A stretch of DNA of 64,000 nt, from positions 372,001 through 436,000 of the forward strand of contig JBMNEH010000001.1 in the NCBI GenBank assembly GCA_050948665.1. Direction: 5' to 3'. The DNA is from JBMNEH01 sp050948665. GTDB lineage: Bacteria; Bacillota; Clostridia; Christensenellales; UMGS416. Shown here one piece after another: positions 10,090 to 17,637 of this stretch. The notes below the pieces were generated by a model that did not search any database, was not told where the DNA came from, and was given only the letters and a program-made list of their open reading frames with translations. Every line of letters begins with the position of its first letter. Within the stretch, counting starts at the first letter, position 1. A program made the position numbers and the translations under genes.

Positions 10090-10290
10090 TCATTCCTCTT
10101 TGATTTCCATGCCGACCTTTATACCCGCGATAAACCCGGCCTTTTCATGATCACGGAAGAATGTACGGACGGGGCAGATGCTTTTATCCATCTCCCGGAG
10201 GGGCATACCATTCATCTGCTGATATCCAATCTTATCCGCCCCGCTATGGCAGGGCGCCTTCCCCGGTCGGAAGGCATAGGGGGAAGGCAT
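10090..10290 (-). pseudogene. Possible 3' remnant of a small phage/mobile-element protein (DUF6809-like tail)
   Basis: A short frame ends in KAGFIAGIKVGMEIKEE. This resembles from memory the C-terminal FIxGxKxGxxM helix of the small DUF6809-type proteins common in clostridial mobile elements. The upstream part looks unrelated and no good ribosome site is present. It is listed as a remnant with low confidence and may be chance coding in GC-rich DNA. Confidence 0.22.
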
Positions 10291-10316
10291 GCAAGAGATC
10301 AGGGGGGCGGAGGAAC
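10256..10316 (+). repeat. Dispersed intergenic repeat, copy 1 (short form)
   Basis: It carries GGTCGGAAGGCATAGG, then GGGAAGGCATGC and AGAGATCAGG. Copies 2-7 share this core. It lacks the ~50-bp middle segment of the long form. Confidence 0.75.
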
Positions 10317-10635
10317 AGGGGGAAAATCCAAAACAAAAAAGACACCGACAGCTTCTTTCATGCAGGCGACATGGTGCCAGAAGCGATCACTGACGATGTC
10401 CTTGGCAATATTATAAACGATGGCAGGGGAAAAAGCAAGCACAAAACGCAAAGATTTATACTTTTACAAAAACGGATGTGTTTCCCGGGGAATACGGGGT
10501 GAAAAAGAAGGGGATGCAGGGGGAAGCAGGGGACAGAGACAGAGCCACGCCTCATCCGTCTTGCCGCGCAAGCCGCATTCTCTTTCATAGGGGAAGGATT
10601 GGAAGAGCGCGGGATGTCAGGGGTAATAAGGGGAG

Positions 10636-10657
10636 GCGCCGGAAGCGGCGCTTTTTT
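10636..10657 (+). terminator. Rho-independent terminator upstream of lysis cassette
   Basis: A GCGCCG/CGGCGC stem with a GAAG loop is followed by six T. The same stem recurs after the Prp-like gene (47380) and its duplicate (52303). This suggests that the sequence before the lysis genes was once the end of another phage gene. Confidence 0.8.
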
Positions 10658-10703
10658 CGCGGGCTGGTGTGGTAGCTTCAGGGCGGAGAGGAGGGGAGCG
10701 GGG

Positions 10704-10964
10704 ATGGAGTGGCTGAAGGAAACGATGACGGTATTGCAGAGCGTCAGCATACTGACGGCGCTGATCGTGGCGTTCCGGTCGGCACGGCAGCAAATCAGCT
10801 CCACGATACCGGAGATCATCGAAATGAAGAAGGATGTGGAGTATATCAAGGAAAAGGTCTCCGGCTATGACGGGCTGAGGGAGGACTTCGCCATGCTGCG
10901 GGCGTCGGTTGCCCGGGCGCATGAGCGGATCGACGGGCTGGAGAGGAGGGACGGCCATGTATGA
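10704..10964 (+). CDS. Small membrane-anchored coiled-coil protein of phage lysis cassette
   Basis: An 86-residue protein: an N-terminal hydrophobic segment (about 8-25, VLQSVSILTALIVAF) followed by a charged, probably coiled-coil tail with heptad-like Leu/Ile/Val spacing (IIEMKKDVEYIKEKV). The start at 10704 follows GAGGGGAG. It overlaps the endolysin gene by 8 nt, so it is cotranslated with it. Size and place fit accessory lysis proteins (hemolysin XhlA-like in role), but the membrane segment is N-terminal rather than C-terminal as in XhlA, so the family is not certain. Confidence 0.6.
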   Translation: MEWLKETMTVLQSVSILTALIVAFRSARQQISSTIPEIIEMKKDVEYIKEKVSGYDGLREDFAMLRASVARAHERIDGLERRDGHV

Positions 10965-11727
10965 TAAAAGCAGGGTGATCGCCGCCGCGCTGGGGGAGGT
11001 GGGATACAGGGAGAAGGCGACCAACGCCATGCTGGATGACCCGGCGGCCAATGCCGGCAGCGGGGACTATACCAAGTACGCCAGGGACCTGTACGCAGCG
11101 GGGTATTATAACGGCAACAAGAACGGGCACGCCTGGTGCGATGTGTTTGCGGACTGGTGCTTTTATCAAGCCTACGGGGAGGCGGGGCAGCGGATCCAGT
11201 GCCAGACGGGGAAATTGGGGGCGGGCTGTCAATATTCCGCCGGGTATTTCAAGGAAGCGGGGAGGTATGACAACAATCCGAAGCCGGGGGACCAGGTTTT
11301 CTTCCGGACGGGGGGCGTCATCAACCACACAGGGATCGTAACGGCGACGGAGGGCGATACGATCACGGTGGTGGAGGGCAACGCCGGGAACCGGGTAAGA
11401 AAGGTTGTGTACAGGCTGCCGCAGGAGAGGATCGACGGGTACGGGCACCCGTTCTTCGGACCGGAGGCGCGGCCGGGCGTATCGGCCTCCCCGAAGGGGG
11501 GTTTTGTACGGAGGCTGTATCTGCAAAGGCCGTATATGACCGGGGAGGACGTCAAGGCGGCGCAGCGGGCGCTGGAGGCGGCGGGGTTCAGCGTGGGAAG
11601 CGCCGGGATAGACGGGGAATACGGGCCGGACACGAAGGCGGCGGCAGAGCGGTTCCAGGCGAAAGTGCTGGCGACCGGAGAGGTGGACAGGGTAACGGCG
11701 ATACTGCTGGGCATCGCGGAAATATAA
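10957..11727 (+). CDS. Phage-type endolysin: CHAP amidase/endopeptidase with peptidoglycan-binding domain
   Basis: A 256-residue murein hydrolase. Residues about 35-160 form a CHAP domain with C61 in AWCDVFADW, H124 in INHTGIV, and E140/N142 in VVEGNA as the likely catalytic set. After a short linker, residues about 190-256 form a PG_binding_1 repeat (MTGEDVKAAQRALEAAGF, GIDGEYGPDT, ERFQAKV). No signal peptide, as expected for an enzyme released by a holin. The start at 10957 has GGAGGG seven bases upstream. It lies between the coiled-coil membrane protein and the holin-like gene. CHAP enzymes cut the peptide stem or the amide bond; which one cannot be told here. Confidence 0.88.
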   Translation: MYDKSRVIAAALGEVGYREKATNAMLDDPAANAGSGDYTKYARDLYAAGYYNGNKNGHAWCDVFADWCFYQAYGEAGQRIQCQTGKLGAGCQYSAGYFKEAGRYDNNPKPGDQVFFRTGGVINHTGIVTATEGDTITVVEGNAGNRVRKVVYRLPQERIDGYGHPFFGPEARPGVSASPKGGFVRRLYLQRPYMTGEDVKAAQRALEAAGFSVGSAGIDGEYGPDTKAAAERFQAKVLATGEVDRVTAILLGIAEI

Positions 11728-11737
11728 GGAGGAAGGC

Positions 11738-12142
11738 ATGGACTCTATGACGGAACTGCTGATCGGGCAGCTGCTGGAGATCGCGGCGGCGGTAGTAATC
11801 TCGATGATCGGCGCGGCGGGGACACTGCTGACGGCCAAGATGGCGGAGAGCAAAAAGTTGCGGAACACCGCGGAGGCGATGGGGATATTGGGGGAGGCGA
11901 CGCGGACGGCGGTGCTGCGGCTGCAGCAGACGACGGTGGAATGGATGAAGGAAGCCAACGCCGACGGAAGGCTGACCGATGAGGAGAAGCGGTATCTGCG
12001 GGAGGAACTGGTAAGGACGACGACAGCGACGCTGACCGGCCCCGTACTGCGGACGCTGACCGCCGGGGGAGCGGATATTCGGGAGGCTATCGTCAACGCG
12101 GGGGAGGCGTATATCAGGATGAGGAAGGAGGAGGCGCGGTAA
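11738..12142 (+). CDS. Holin-like phage protein (LL-H/phi-type)
   Basis: A 134-residue protein with one N-terminal hydrophobic helix (about 8-32, LLIGQLLEIAAAVVISMIG), then a helical charged domain (KKLRNTAEAMGILGEATRTAV). This pattern is known in phage LL-H-type holins of Bacillota. An AGGAGG site precedes the ATG, 10 nt after the endolysin stop. In its usual setting it would permeabilise the membrane and release the endolysin. A good terminator follows. No structural phage genes flank it, so the cassette may be a remnant or a domesticated lysis module. Confidence 0.75.
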   Translation: MDSMTELLIGQLLEIAAAVVISMIGAAGTLLTAKMAESKKLRNTAEAMGILGEATRTAVLRLQQTTVEWMKEANADGRLTDEEKRYLREELVRTTTATLTGPVLRTLTAGGADIREAIVNAGEAYIRMRKEEAR

Positions 12143-12149
12143 AAGAAAG

Positions 12150-12181
12150 ACACCCTGCCGGGGGGGCGGGGTGTTTTTCTT
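12150..12181 (+). terminator. Terminator of lysis cassette
   Basis: A ten-base-pair stem, ACACCCTGCC with GGCGGGGTGT, is followed by TTTTTCTT, eight bases after the holin-like stop. Confidence 0.85.
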
Positions 12182-12250
12182 ATGGGGGAGTCAGGCGGCG
12201 GAGGGCGGAAGGGGAAGGGGAAGGGGAAGGGAGCGCCCGGGCGGGAGGTT

Positions 12251-12763
12251 TTATCGCCGGATGTTCCGCATGTTCTGCAAAAAGGAGACGCGTTCGCCGC
12301 ACAGCAGCAGGGGCTGGGCAAGCACTACCCCCGCGGCCGCCTGCAGGGCGTTCCAGGGCAGGCCGGCCAGCGCCGCCGCCCAGCCGTAGATCAGCCACTC
12401 ATAGGCGAAATACCCCGCCACCATCCAGAGGGAGGCGGCTGCCGTCGCCAGCAGTCCCTGCCAGCCCGCCCTTTGCCGCCTTTGGAATACCAGCCCGGTC
12501 ACCAGGCCCATCAGCCCCTTGATGACCAGCGTCGCCGGCGCGTAGAGGGTGAACCCGGAAAGGAGGTCGGCCAGCGCCGAGCCCAGGCCGCCGGCCACGG
12601 TGCCCAGACCGCCGCCCAGCATCCAGGAGGAGGCGTACAACAGCGCGTCCCCCAGATGGATATACCCCCTGCCGGCGGGGATCTGTATCAGGGTGGCGGT
12701 GATGATCAGCGCCATACAGACCGCTGTCAAGGCCAGGCGCCAGACATAGCCCTTTTTTTCCAT
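12251..12763 (-). CDS. ECF transporter S component-like membrane protein
   Basis: A 170-residue protein with about five or six hydrophobic helices. The internal signature HLGDALLYASSWMLGGGLGT...GGLGSALADLL is typical of energy-coupling-factor substrate-binding (S) components that capture vitamins or their precursors. The N-terminus (KKGYVWRLALTAVCMALII) is also typical. No A/A'/T components lie nearby, so it would use a shared ECF module encoded elsewhere. It lies 10 nt downstream of the second GerMN gene on the same strand and is probably the last gene of the two-component operon. The vitamin cannot be predicted from this sequence; no riboswitch was seen upstream, as expected inside an operon. 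Confidence 0.75.
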   Translation of the reverse strand: MEKKGYVWRLALTAVCMALIITATLIQIPAGRGYIHLGDALLYASSWMLGGGLGTVAGGLGSALADLLSGFTLYAPATLVIKGLMGLVTGLVFQRRQRAGWQGLLATAAASLWMVAGYFAYEWLIYGWAAALAGLPWNALQAAAGVVLAQPLLLCGERVSFLQNMRNIRR

Positions 12764-12773
12764 TTTGTTCTCC

Positions 12774-14258
12774 TTAATTCTGTATCAGGCCCGGATTCCG
12801 CCACAGGGGACGGGAGAGGTTGAAGTTCCCTCCCAGCTCGCTGACGGCGGCCCCGTCCACAAGGAACTGGACCCTGTTGATATTGTCCATCTCGGTGAGG
12901 CTGTTCACCACCGAGTAAAGCATCAGCCTTTCGCGGGCGACCTCCATACCCCGGCAGGCGGCGGCGAAGGCGGCGGATACATTGACATAGGCGCAGGACT
13001 CCGCCACGTAGACGCCCAGTACGTCTGCCTGGGTGGCATCCACCGGAAAGGCGTAGGTGACGGAGGCGGAATCCCCCTTCATGGGGCCTTCCACCAGCGC
13101 CCGGACGCAGGCCTCGGGAGACCATACCTCCGACTGCGCCATCGCCCGGGAGACCCCTACCAGCGCCGTGCCGTTCCTGTCAGGGAAGTACAGCTGCATG
13201 GGCTCTCCCAAAAGACGGCTGAAATCCTCCCGGGTGAACTCGCCGGAGGTGGAGATCCGCGCCCCCTGGTAGCTGATGACCGGGTTGCCGTCCAGGAAGA
13301 TGGCGACGGAGGAGACCCGATCAACACTGTGAAACAGGGAAAGGGTGACCGCGCCGCAGAGCATTTTCAGGGCGCTGCTGTCCAGAGAGGAGGCGCGGGC
13401 GGAAACCAGCCATACCTTGATCCGCACTCCGTTGGAGCCGGGGATGCGCTCGGCCTCGGGGGAGGGGGTGATCGTGACATTGCCCGCTACAGAAACCAGC
13501 CGGGAGGTGTTGGCCGGACCCCTGAGCAGGCCCACAAGGGTGTCCAGCGCGGGGTTGGCGCCGTCCCCGGTATACTCCTGCACCTCGGGCATCAGATATT
13601 TTCCGGTGGTGTCCTGAAAAAACAGCACCAGGGGGGAGCGGGTGGTGATGCCGGAGGGTACGGCCTGCCCCGAGAGGATGGCCTGCTGTAAGATCCACAG
13701 CACATCCAGAGGCTGGGTCTGGCGGGTCATGGGATTGGTCAGCAGGCCGGAGGGGGTCATCCGCCCGCCGTTCAGAAGGATGCTGACATGGGTCACCCCC
13801 AGGTTTTCCGTCAGGGTATTGGTCAGGGCGATGACGCTGTTAAAAAGCTCATGATCGGTGAGCAGACCGGTGTCGACCCGCAGATTCACCACCGCCAGAT
13901 CGCCCCCCTTGGAGACGCCGGCCAGCCGGGCGCGGCCGCGGAAAAGGAGGGAGAGCTGGTCATCCCCCGGGTTTTCCTCCAGCAGCCGCCGCAGCAGGGG
14001 GACGGCCTTCCACTGGCCCTCCTCCACGATGACCTCGGCCGTGCGGCGCACCAGCTGACTGCCGGCGGCGTTTGGGTAATACAGCGCGGCGGGGACCGCC
14101 TGGTCGGTATCCACGGGAGGCAGCGCCTCCGCCGCGGAGGGAGCAATCTCCGCCGCGGGGGGAACGGTCTCCGCTGCCAGGGGGGCGGCGGCGCAGCCCC
14201 AGAGACAGAGGGCAAGCAGCAGGGGCAGGAAAGGCAGACAGCATTTTCTAATCCACAT
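12774..14258 (-). CDS. GerMN-domain lipoprotein (second of two)
   Basis: A 494-residue exported lipoprotein. The signal peptide is MWIRKCCLPFLPLLLALCLW with lipobox LWGC. Two GerMN modules are visible: one around ALTNTLTENLGVTHVSILLN and a C-terminal one around YSVVNSLTEMDNINRVQFLV, each preceded by the VRALVEGP / VGLLRGP type helix. GerMN domains occur in the germination protein GerM and in actinobacterial LpqB, and are thought to bind cell-wall or protein partners outside the membrane. It overlaps the upstream GerMN gene by 11 nt. Its role is probably envelope sensing or spore cortex work together with the coded histidine kinase (inference). Confidence 0.85.
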   Translation of the reverse strand: MWIRKCCLPFLPLLLALCLWGCAAAPLAAETVPPAAEIAPSAAEALPPVDTDQAVPAALYYPNAAGSQLVRRTAEVIVEEGQWKAVPLLRRLLEENPGDDQLSLLFRGRARLAGVSKGGDLAVVNLRVDTGLLTDHELFNSVIALTNTLTENLGVTHVSILLNGGRMTPSGLLTNPMTRQTQPLDVLWILQQAILSGQAVPSGITTRSPLVLFFQDTTGKYLMPEVQEYTGDGANPALDTLVGLLRGPANTSRLVSVAGNVTITPSPEAERIPGSNGVRIKVWLVSARASSLDSSALKMLCGAVTLSLFHSVDRVSSVAIFLDGNPVISYQGARISTSGEFTREDFSRLLGEPMQLYFPDRNGTALVGVSRAMAQSEVWSPEACVRALVEGPMKGDSASVTYAFPVDATQADVLGVYVAESCAYVNVSAAFAAACRGMEVARERLMLYSVVNSLTEMDNINRVQFLVDGAAVSELGGNFNLSRPLWRNPGLIQN

Positions 14259-15237
14259 GGTTCAACAACAGCTCCAGCGAGGCGTAGGTCAGCTTCCAGG
14301 CGCCGTCCTCCCGGAGGAAGCGGAGGGGGATATCCGTAAGCCCGGAGGATTTGGAGGACAACTGCACATCCACCAGTACGACGGCGGTCTGCCCGTCGGA
14401 GGAGCAGGTGGAGTCCTGTACCGTGTAGCTCATCAGGGAGGGGTTCCGCGCCACCAGCTGGGCGTTCAGGGTAGCTTCGTCCACCCGGGTCTGCCCGGTT
14501 TGGGGATCGCTCAGGGCTATCAGGCTGACAAGCTGGTACCAGTCCTGCTCCAGCAGGGCGGTCAGCACGCCGGCGGCGGCGGTGGAGGGACTGTAGACCG
14601 AGTCCAGATTCCGGGGAAGGGGGTTCAGCAGCTGGTTGCCGTCGGGACTGTCGCCGGCGGAAAAGCCCATTTCCGCCCGCGTGGGGCGGGTCCCCTCCCC
14701 CGAGCCGTCCATGTCGATCAGGATCTGCACCCGGGTGTACCGGCCCAGCTCGGTCACCGTGTTCACCACCGAGTAGGCCGCCAGCCGCAGCATGGTATTC
14801 CGTATCTCCTTGCGCTTTTCTTCGGAGACATCATCCAGCTCGGGCATGACGGGATCCAGAAACTCCTTGCTGAAGGTCACATACAGATTATCCCGGCTTT
14901 CGGTGACCGAGACCAGCTTGGCGGAGGGGTTGATGACGGCCCGGAGAGAGTTCTGGGTGGCGCCGGGTCCTTTCAGCAGCGCGGCGATCAGGGCGTCCTC
15001 GATCCGCCCGGGCTGCTCCACCGTCAGCAGGCGGCTTTCCCCCGAGAGGGCGTAGCGGTTGGCCATGGGGAAATAGAGGGTATAAGTCTGCCGCAGGGCG
15101 GTGGGCGGCTCCGGCTCCAGCGGCATTTTTTCCACGGCCAGAGTGGCGGCGGGATCGGGCAGACCGGCGGAAAAGGCATCGCACCCGGCGGCAGCCGTCA
15201 ACAGCAGGACCAGGAATAACAACAAAAACTTTCTCAC
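14248..15237 (-). CDS. GerMN-domain lipoprotein (first of two)
   Basis: A 329-residue lipoprotein starting at GTG (15237). The start is set by GGAGGGGAGGG upstream and by a GTGA overlap with the kinase stop. Signal peptide FLLLFLVLLLTAAAG is followed by the lipobox Cys (AAGC). One clear GerMN domain lies at about 45-190, with IEDALIAALLKGP, YVTFSKEFLDP, and YSVVNTVTELGRYTRVQILI. A C-terminal ~120-residue region (about 210-329) may be a second, divergent domain. It shares the GerMN fold with the next gene but is not a simple duplicate, being shorter and differing outside the domain. The operon order regulator, kinase, GerMN lipoprotein matches mtrA-mtrB-lpqB of Actinobacteria. Confidence 0.85.
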   Translation of the reverse strand: MRKFLLLFLVLLLTAAAGCDAFSAGLPDPAATLAVEKMPLEPEPPTALRQTYTLYFPMANRYALSGESRLLTVEQPGRIEDALIAALLKGPGATQNSLRAVINPSAKLVSVTESRDNLYVTFSKEFLDPVMPELDDVSEEKRKEIRNTMLRLAAYSVVNTVTELGRYTRVQILIDMDGSGEGTRPTRAEMGFSAGDSPDGNQLLNPLPRNLDSVYSPSTAAAGVLTALLEQDWYQLVSLIALSDPQTGQTRVDEATLNAQLVARNPSLMSYTVQDSTCSSDGQTAVVLVDVQLSSKSSGLTDIPLRFLREDGAWKLTYASLELLLNHVD

Positions 15238-16784
15238 GGGATCCCTCCCCTCCGGATCTCATAAAGGGGCAATGTGACTGTCATGGTGGTGCCGATGCCC
15301 GGGCTGCTGGACACTTGTACATCCCCATTATGACTCTGGACGATACTTTTCACGATGGACAGCCCAAGACCGGTGCCGCCGGTCTGTCGGGAACGGGCTT
15401 TGTCCACCCGGTAAAACCTGTCGAATATATGGGGCAGGTGCTCCGGCTCGATGCCGATGCCGTTATCCTCCACGGAAAACAAGACATGATCGTTGTCATA
15501 GCGGAGGCTCACCACCACCCGCCCCCGGTCGGGGGTGTATTTGATGGAGTTGTCCGCCAGGTTGACGGCCATCTGCTCCAGCGCGACAGGATCACCCCAG
15601 ACGGTAATGCCGGGAGAGAGGTCGGGCTCCAGGGTAATACTTTTCGTGGCGGCCAGCAGGCTGAGCTTGGTCATCACATCCCCCACCAGCTCAGAGAAGT
15701 TCACAGGCTCCATCGGCATCTCAGAGCCCTCGTCCCGATTGACCAGGGTGAGCAGATCCTCGATCAGCCGGGACATCCTATCCACCTCGGCGTTGATGTC
15801 CCCCAGGAACTCCCGGGCCATGGCAGGATCGGGAGAATCGGTATTCAGAAGGCTTTCCGCCAGGATCTTGATGGCGGCCAAGGGGGTTTTCAGCTCGTGG
15901 GAGGCATTGGAGACGAACTGGCTCCTGGAACGGTCCAGGGCTTCCAGCTTGTCGGTCATGCTGTTGAAGGTGCTGGCCAACTGGGCCAGCTCATCCCGCC
16001 CCCGTACCCGCACCCTGTGGGAAAAGTCTCCCTGGCCGATGCGGCGGGTATTGTCGATCAGGGAGCGCACCGGCCGGATGATGGCGCCGGAGACCAGAAA
16101 ATTAAAGACCACCGCGATCACGGCGATGATGATGGTGGTCAATGTCAGGATGGCGTTCAACTGCCAGATCCGCTCCATCAGCGGCTGCACCGACATGGAG
16201 AGGATGACCGCGCCGGCGACGCCGTTATCCCCGGTAATGGAGGCGGCGCTGTAGATGACGGTCTTGACCCCCTGCCGCCCGCCGGATAAAAAGGCCTCCG
16301 CCCTCTGCCACGGGGTCCGCTCGGCGGGCGGGGCAGCGTTATCTGCCAGGGTATGGAGGCTCCAGGCATAGGAATGGCCCCCTGTCAGTACCGCCGCCGC
16401 CTCGGTATAGGGCACCGACATGCCGTTGTAACGGGAGGAAGCGTCCATCAGCACGGTGCCTCCCTCGTCCAGCACAAGGACGGCGCCGTTGATAGCGGCG
16501 GCCTCATCGACAAGGTAGGCGTACAGTCCCTCGGCATCCACCCGGCTGAGGTAGGGTTCCGTTTCCACGGCGATGCGCTCGGTCACCGAGCGCACTTCCT
16601 GCACCTGCCGGGACATAAAAAAATCGTACACCACACTGGTGGCAAGGCTGCGCATGGCCACAAAGGAGACCACCAGCAATGCCAGGTAGAAAAAGGCCAT
16701 CCGCCAGCGGATGCTGAATATCCCCGGACCGATAGCCTGCCTCACTTTTCCAGCGGTGTTATTTATCTGTGAAATAGTAGCCAA
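15234..16784 (-). CDS. Membrane sensor histidine kinase with HAMP domain
   Basis: A kinase of about 516 residues. Two transmembrane helices (about 29-50 and 210-232) bracket an extracytoplasmic sensor domain of ~155 residues, then HAMP (about 233-285). HisKA follows with phospho-acceptor H296 in SHELKTP, and HATPase_c with N-box NLADNSIKYTP, DNGIGIEP and GTGLGLSIVK. No PAS domain is seen between HAMP and HisKA, unlike canonical WalK. The longest frame starts at TTG 16784, overlapping the regulator by 26 nt. A GTG at 16745 is an alternative start, and ribosome sites for both are weak. It presumably phosphorylates the regulator at 16759. The following GerMN lipoprotein gene overlaps its stop. 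Confidence 0.9.
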   Translation of the reverse strand: MATISQINNTAGKVRQAIGPGIFSIRWRMAFFYLALLVVSFVAMRSLATSVVYDFFMSRQVQEVRSVTERIAVETEPYLSRVDAEGLYAYLVDEAAAINGAVLVLDEGGTVLMDASSRYNGMSVPYTEAAAVLTGGHSYAWSLHTLADNAAPPAERTPWQRAEAFLSGGRQGVKTVIYSAASITGDNGVAGAVILSMSVQPLMERIWQLNAILTLTTIIIAVIAVVFNFLVSGAIIRPVRSLIDNTRRIGQGDFSHRVRVRGRDELAQLASTFNSMTDKLEALDRSRSQFVSNASHELKTPLAAIKILAESLLNTDSPDPAMAREFLGDINAEVDRMSRLIEDLLTLVNRDEGSEMPMEPVNFSELVGDVMTKLSLLAATKSITLEPDLSPGITVWGDPVALEQMAVNLADNSIKYTPDRGRVVVSLRYDNDHVLFSVEDNGIGIEPEHLPHIFDRFYRVDKARSRQTGGTGLGLSIVKSIVQSHNGDVQVSSSPGIGTTMTVTLPLYEIRRGGIP

Positions 16785-17445
16785 CTCCCCATTTGGTAAA
16801 GATATATTCCGGCTGCCCGGGGTTGCTCTCCACCTTCTCCCGCAGGCGACGGATATGGACGTCTACCGTGCGCAGATCCCCCAGGTAGTCATATTTCCAG
16901 ACAGTTTCCAGCAGTTTTTCCCGGCTGAACACCTTGCCCTTGTTGGACATGAACAGCTTGAGCAGGTCAAACTCCTTGGCGGTCAGGTTGATCGGACGGG
17001 AGCCGATATTCACCGTCCGCCGGTCCAGATTCATGGAGATATCCCGGCAGGTCAGCACTTGGGACTCCGCCGCCCGGTCCGCCCGGGTGCGGCGCATGAT
17101 GGTCTTGATACGGGCCTTTACCTCCAGAATGTTGAAGGGCTTGGTCATATAATCGTCGGCGCCGTATTCCAGCCCGAGGATCTTGTTCATGTCCTCCCCC
17201 TTGGCGGTCAGCATGATGACCGGCACATCGCTGTTCTGCCGGATCTGCTGGCAGACCTGCATCCCGTCCAGCTTGGGCAGCATCACATCCAGCAGCACCA
17301 GATCATAGTCATTGGCGAATACCTTCTCCAACGCCTCCTCGCCGTCATACGCGACATCCGTTTCATAGCCGTCCTGCTCAAGTGAATACTTCAACCCTTT
17401 TACGATGGTAGGCTCGTCATCCACAATCAGGATTCTTTTTGCCAT
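16759..17445 (-). CDS. OmpR-family response regulator
   Basis: A 228-residue regulator. The receiver domain has acidic pocket DDE near 9-11, phosphorylation site D53 (LLDVMLP), T80 and K102 (MTKPF). The C-terminal winged helix (about 130-228) has FDLLKLFMSNKGKVFSREKLL and RTVDVHIRRLREKVE. It resembles the WalR/MtrA/PhoB group. The ATG at 17445 has GGGGAGG at a proper distance, and a longer frame from 17469 lacks such a site. It is first gene of the operon with the histidine kinase, two GerMN lipoproteins and an ECF S component, and is divergent from the D,D-carboxypeptidase gene, a likely target. Confidence 0.93.
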   Translation of the reverse strand: MAKRILIVDDEPTIVKGLKYSLEQDGYETDVAYDGEEALEKVFANDYDLVLLDVMLPKLDGMQVCQQIRQNSDVPVIMLTAKGEDMNKILGLEYGADDYMTKPFNILEVKARIKTIMRRTRADRAAESQVLTCRDISMNLDRRTVNIGSRPINLTAKEFDLLKLFMSNKGKVFSREKLLETVWKYDYLGDLRTVDVHIRRLREKVESNPGQPEYIFTKWGVGYYFTDK

Positions 17446-17564
17446 GAGAATACCTCCCCTTTCCCACACTCTTCTTCTATTAAACCACAGATTTCAAAAA
17501 ATGAAAAGAGATTACTGCAAAAGTGTTTCGAAAATGTGGAATTTTTGTGTTTTACGGTTATATT

Positions 17565-17593
17565 TTGCATTTCATGAATATGTATGTTATAAT
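17565..17593 (+). promoter_or_regulatory. Sigma-A type promoter of the D,D-carboxypeptidase gene
   Basis: TTGCAT (17565-17570) and TATAAT (17588-17593) lie 17 bp apart. Transcription would start about 38 nt before the ATG at 17638. Confidence 0.75.
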
Positions 17594-17637
17594 TCTTCCG
17601 GTTCATGGACAAAGCTTACCCTCAAAAGGAGTTTTGG

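Larger units (their letters stand above)
9884..10703. other. 820-bp intergenic stretch between glycan operon and lysis cassette
   Basis: No convincing intact gene. It holds a possible gene remnant on the minus strand (10090-10290), one dispersed-repeat copy (10256-10316) and a strong terminator hairpin (10636-10657). A separate inverted repeat (GGGCGCA...TGCGCCC, about 10041-10074) lies after the GH78 stop without a clear T-tract. Confidence 0.6.

Noticed and set aside
10147..10502. Plus-strand frames of 89 and 113 codons before the lysis cassette
   Set aside because: They run through a dispersed repeat and have odd composition and no ribosome site.
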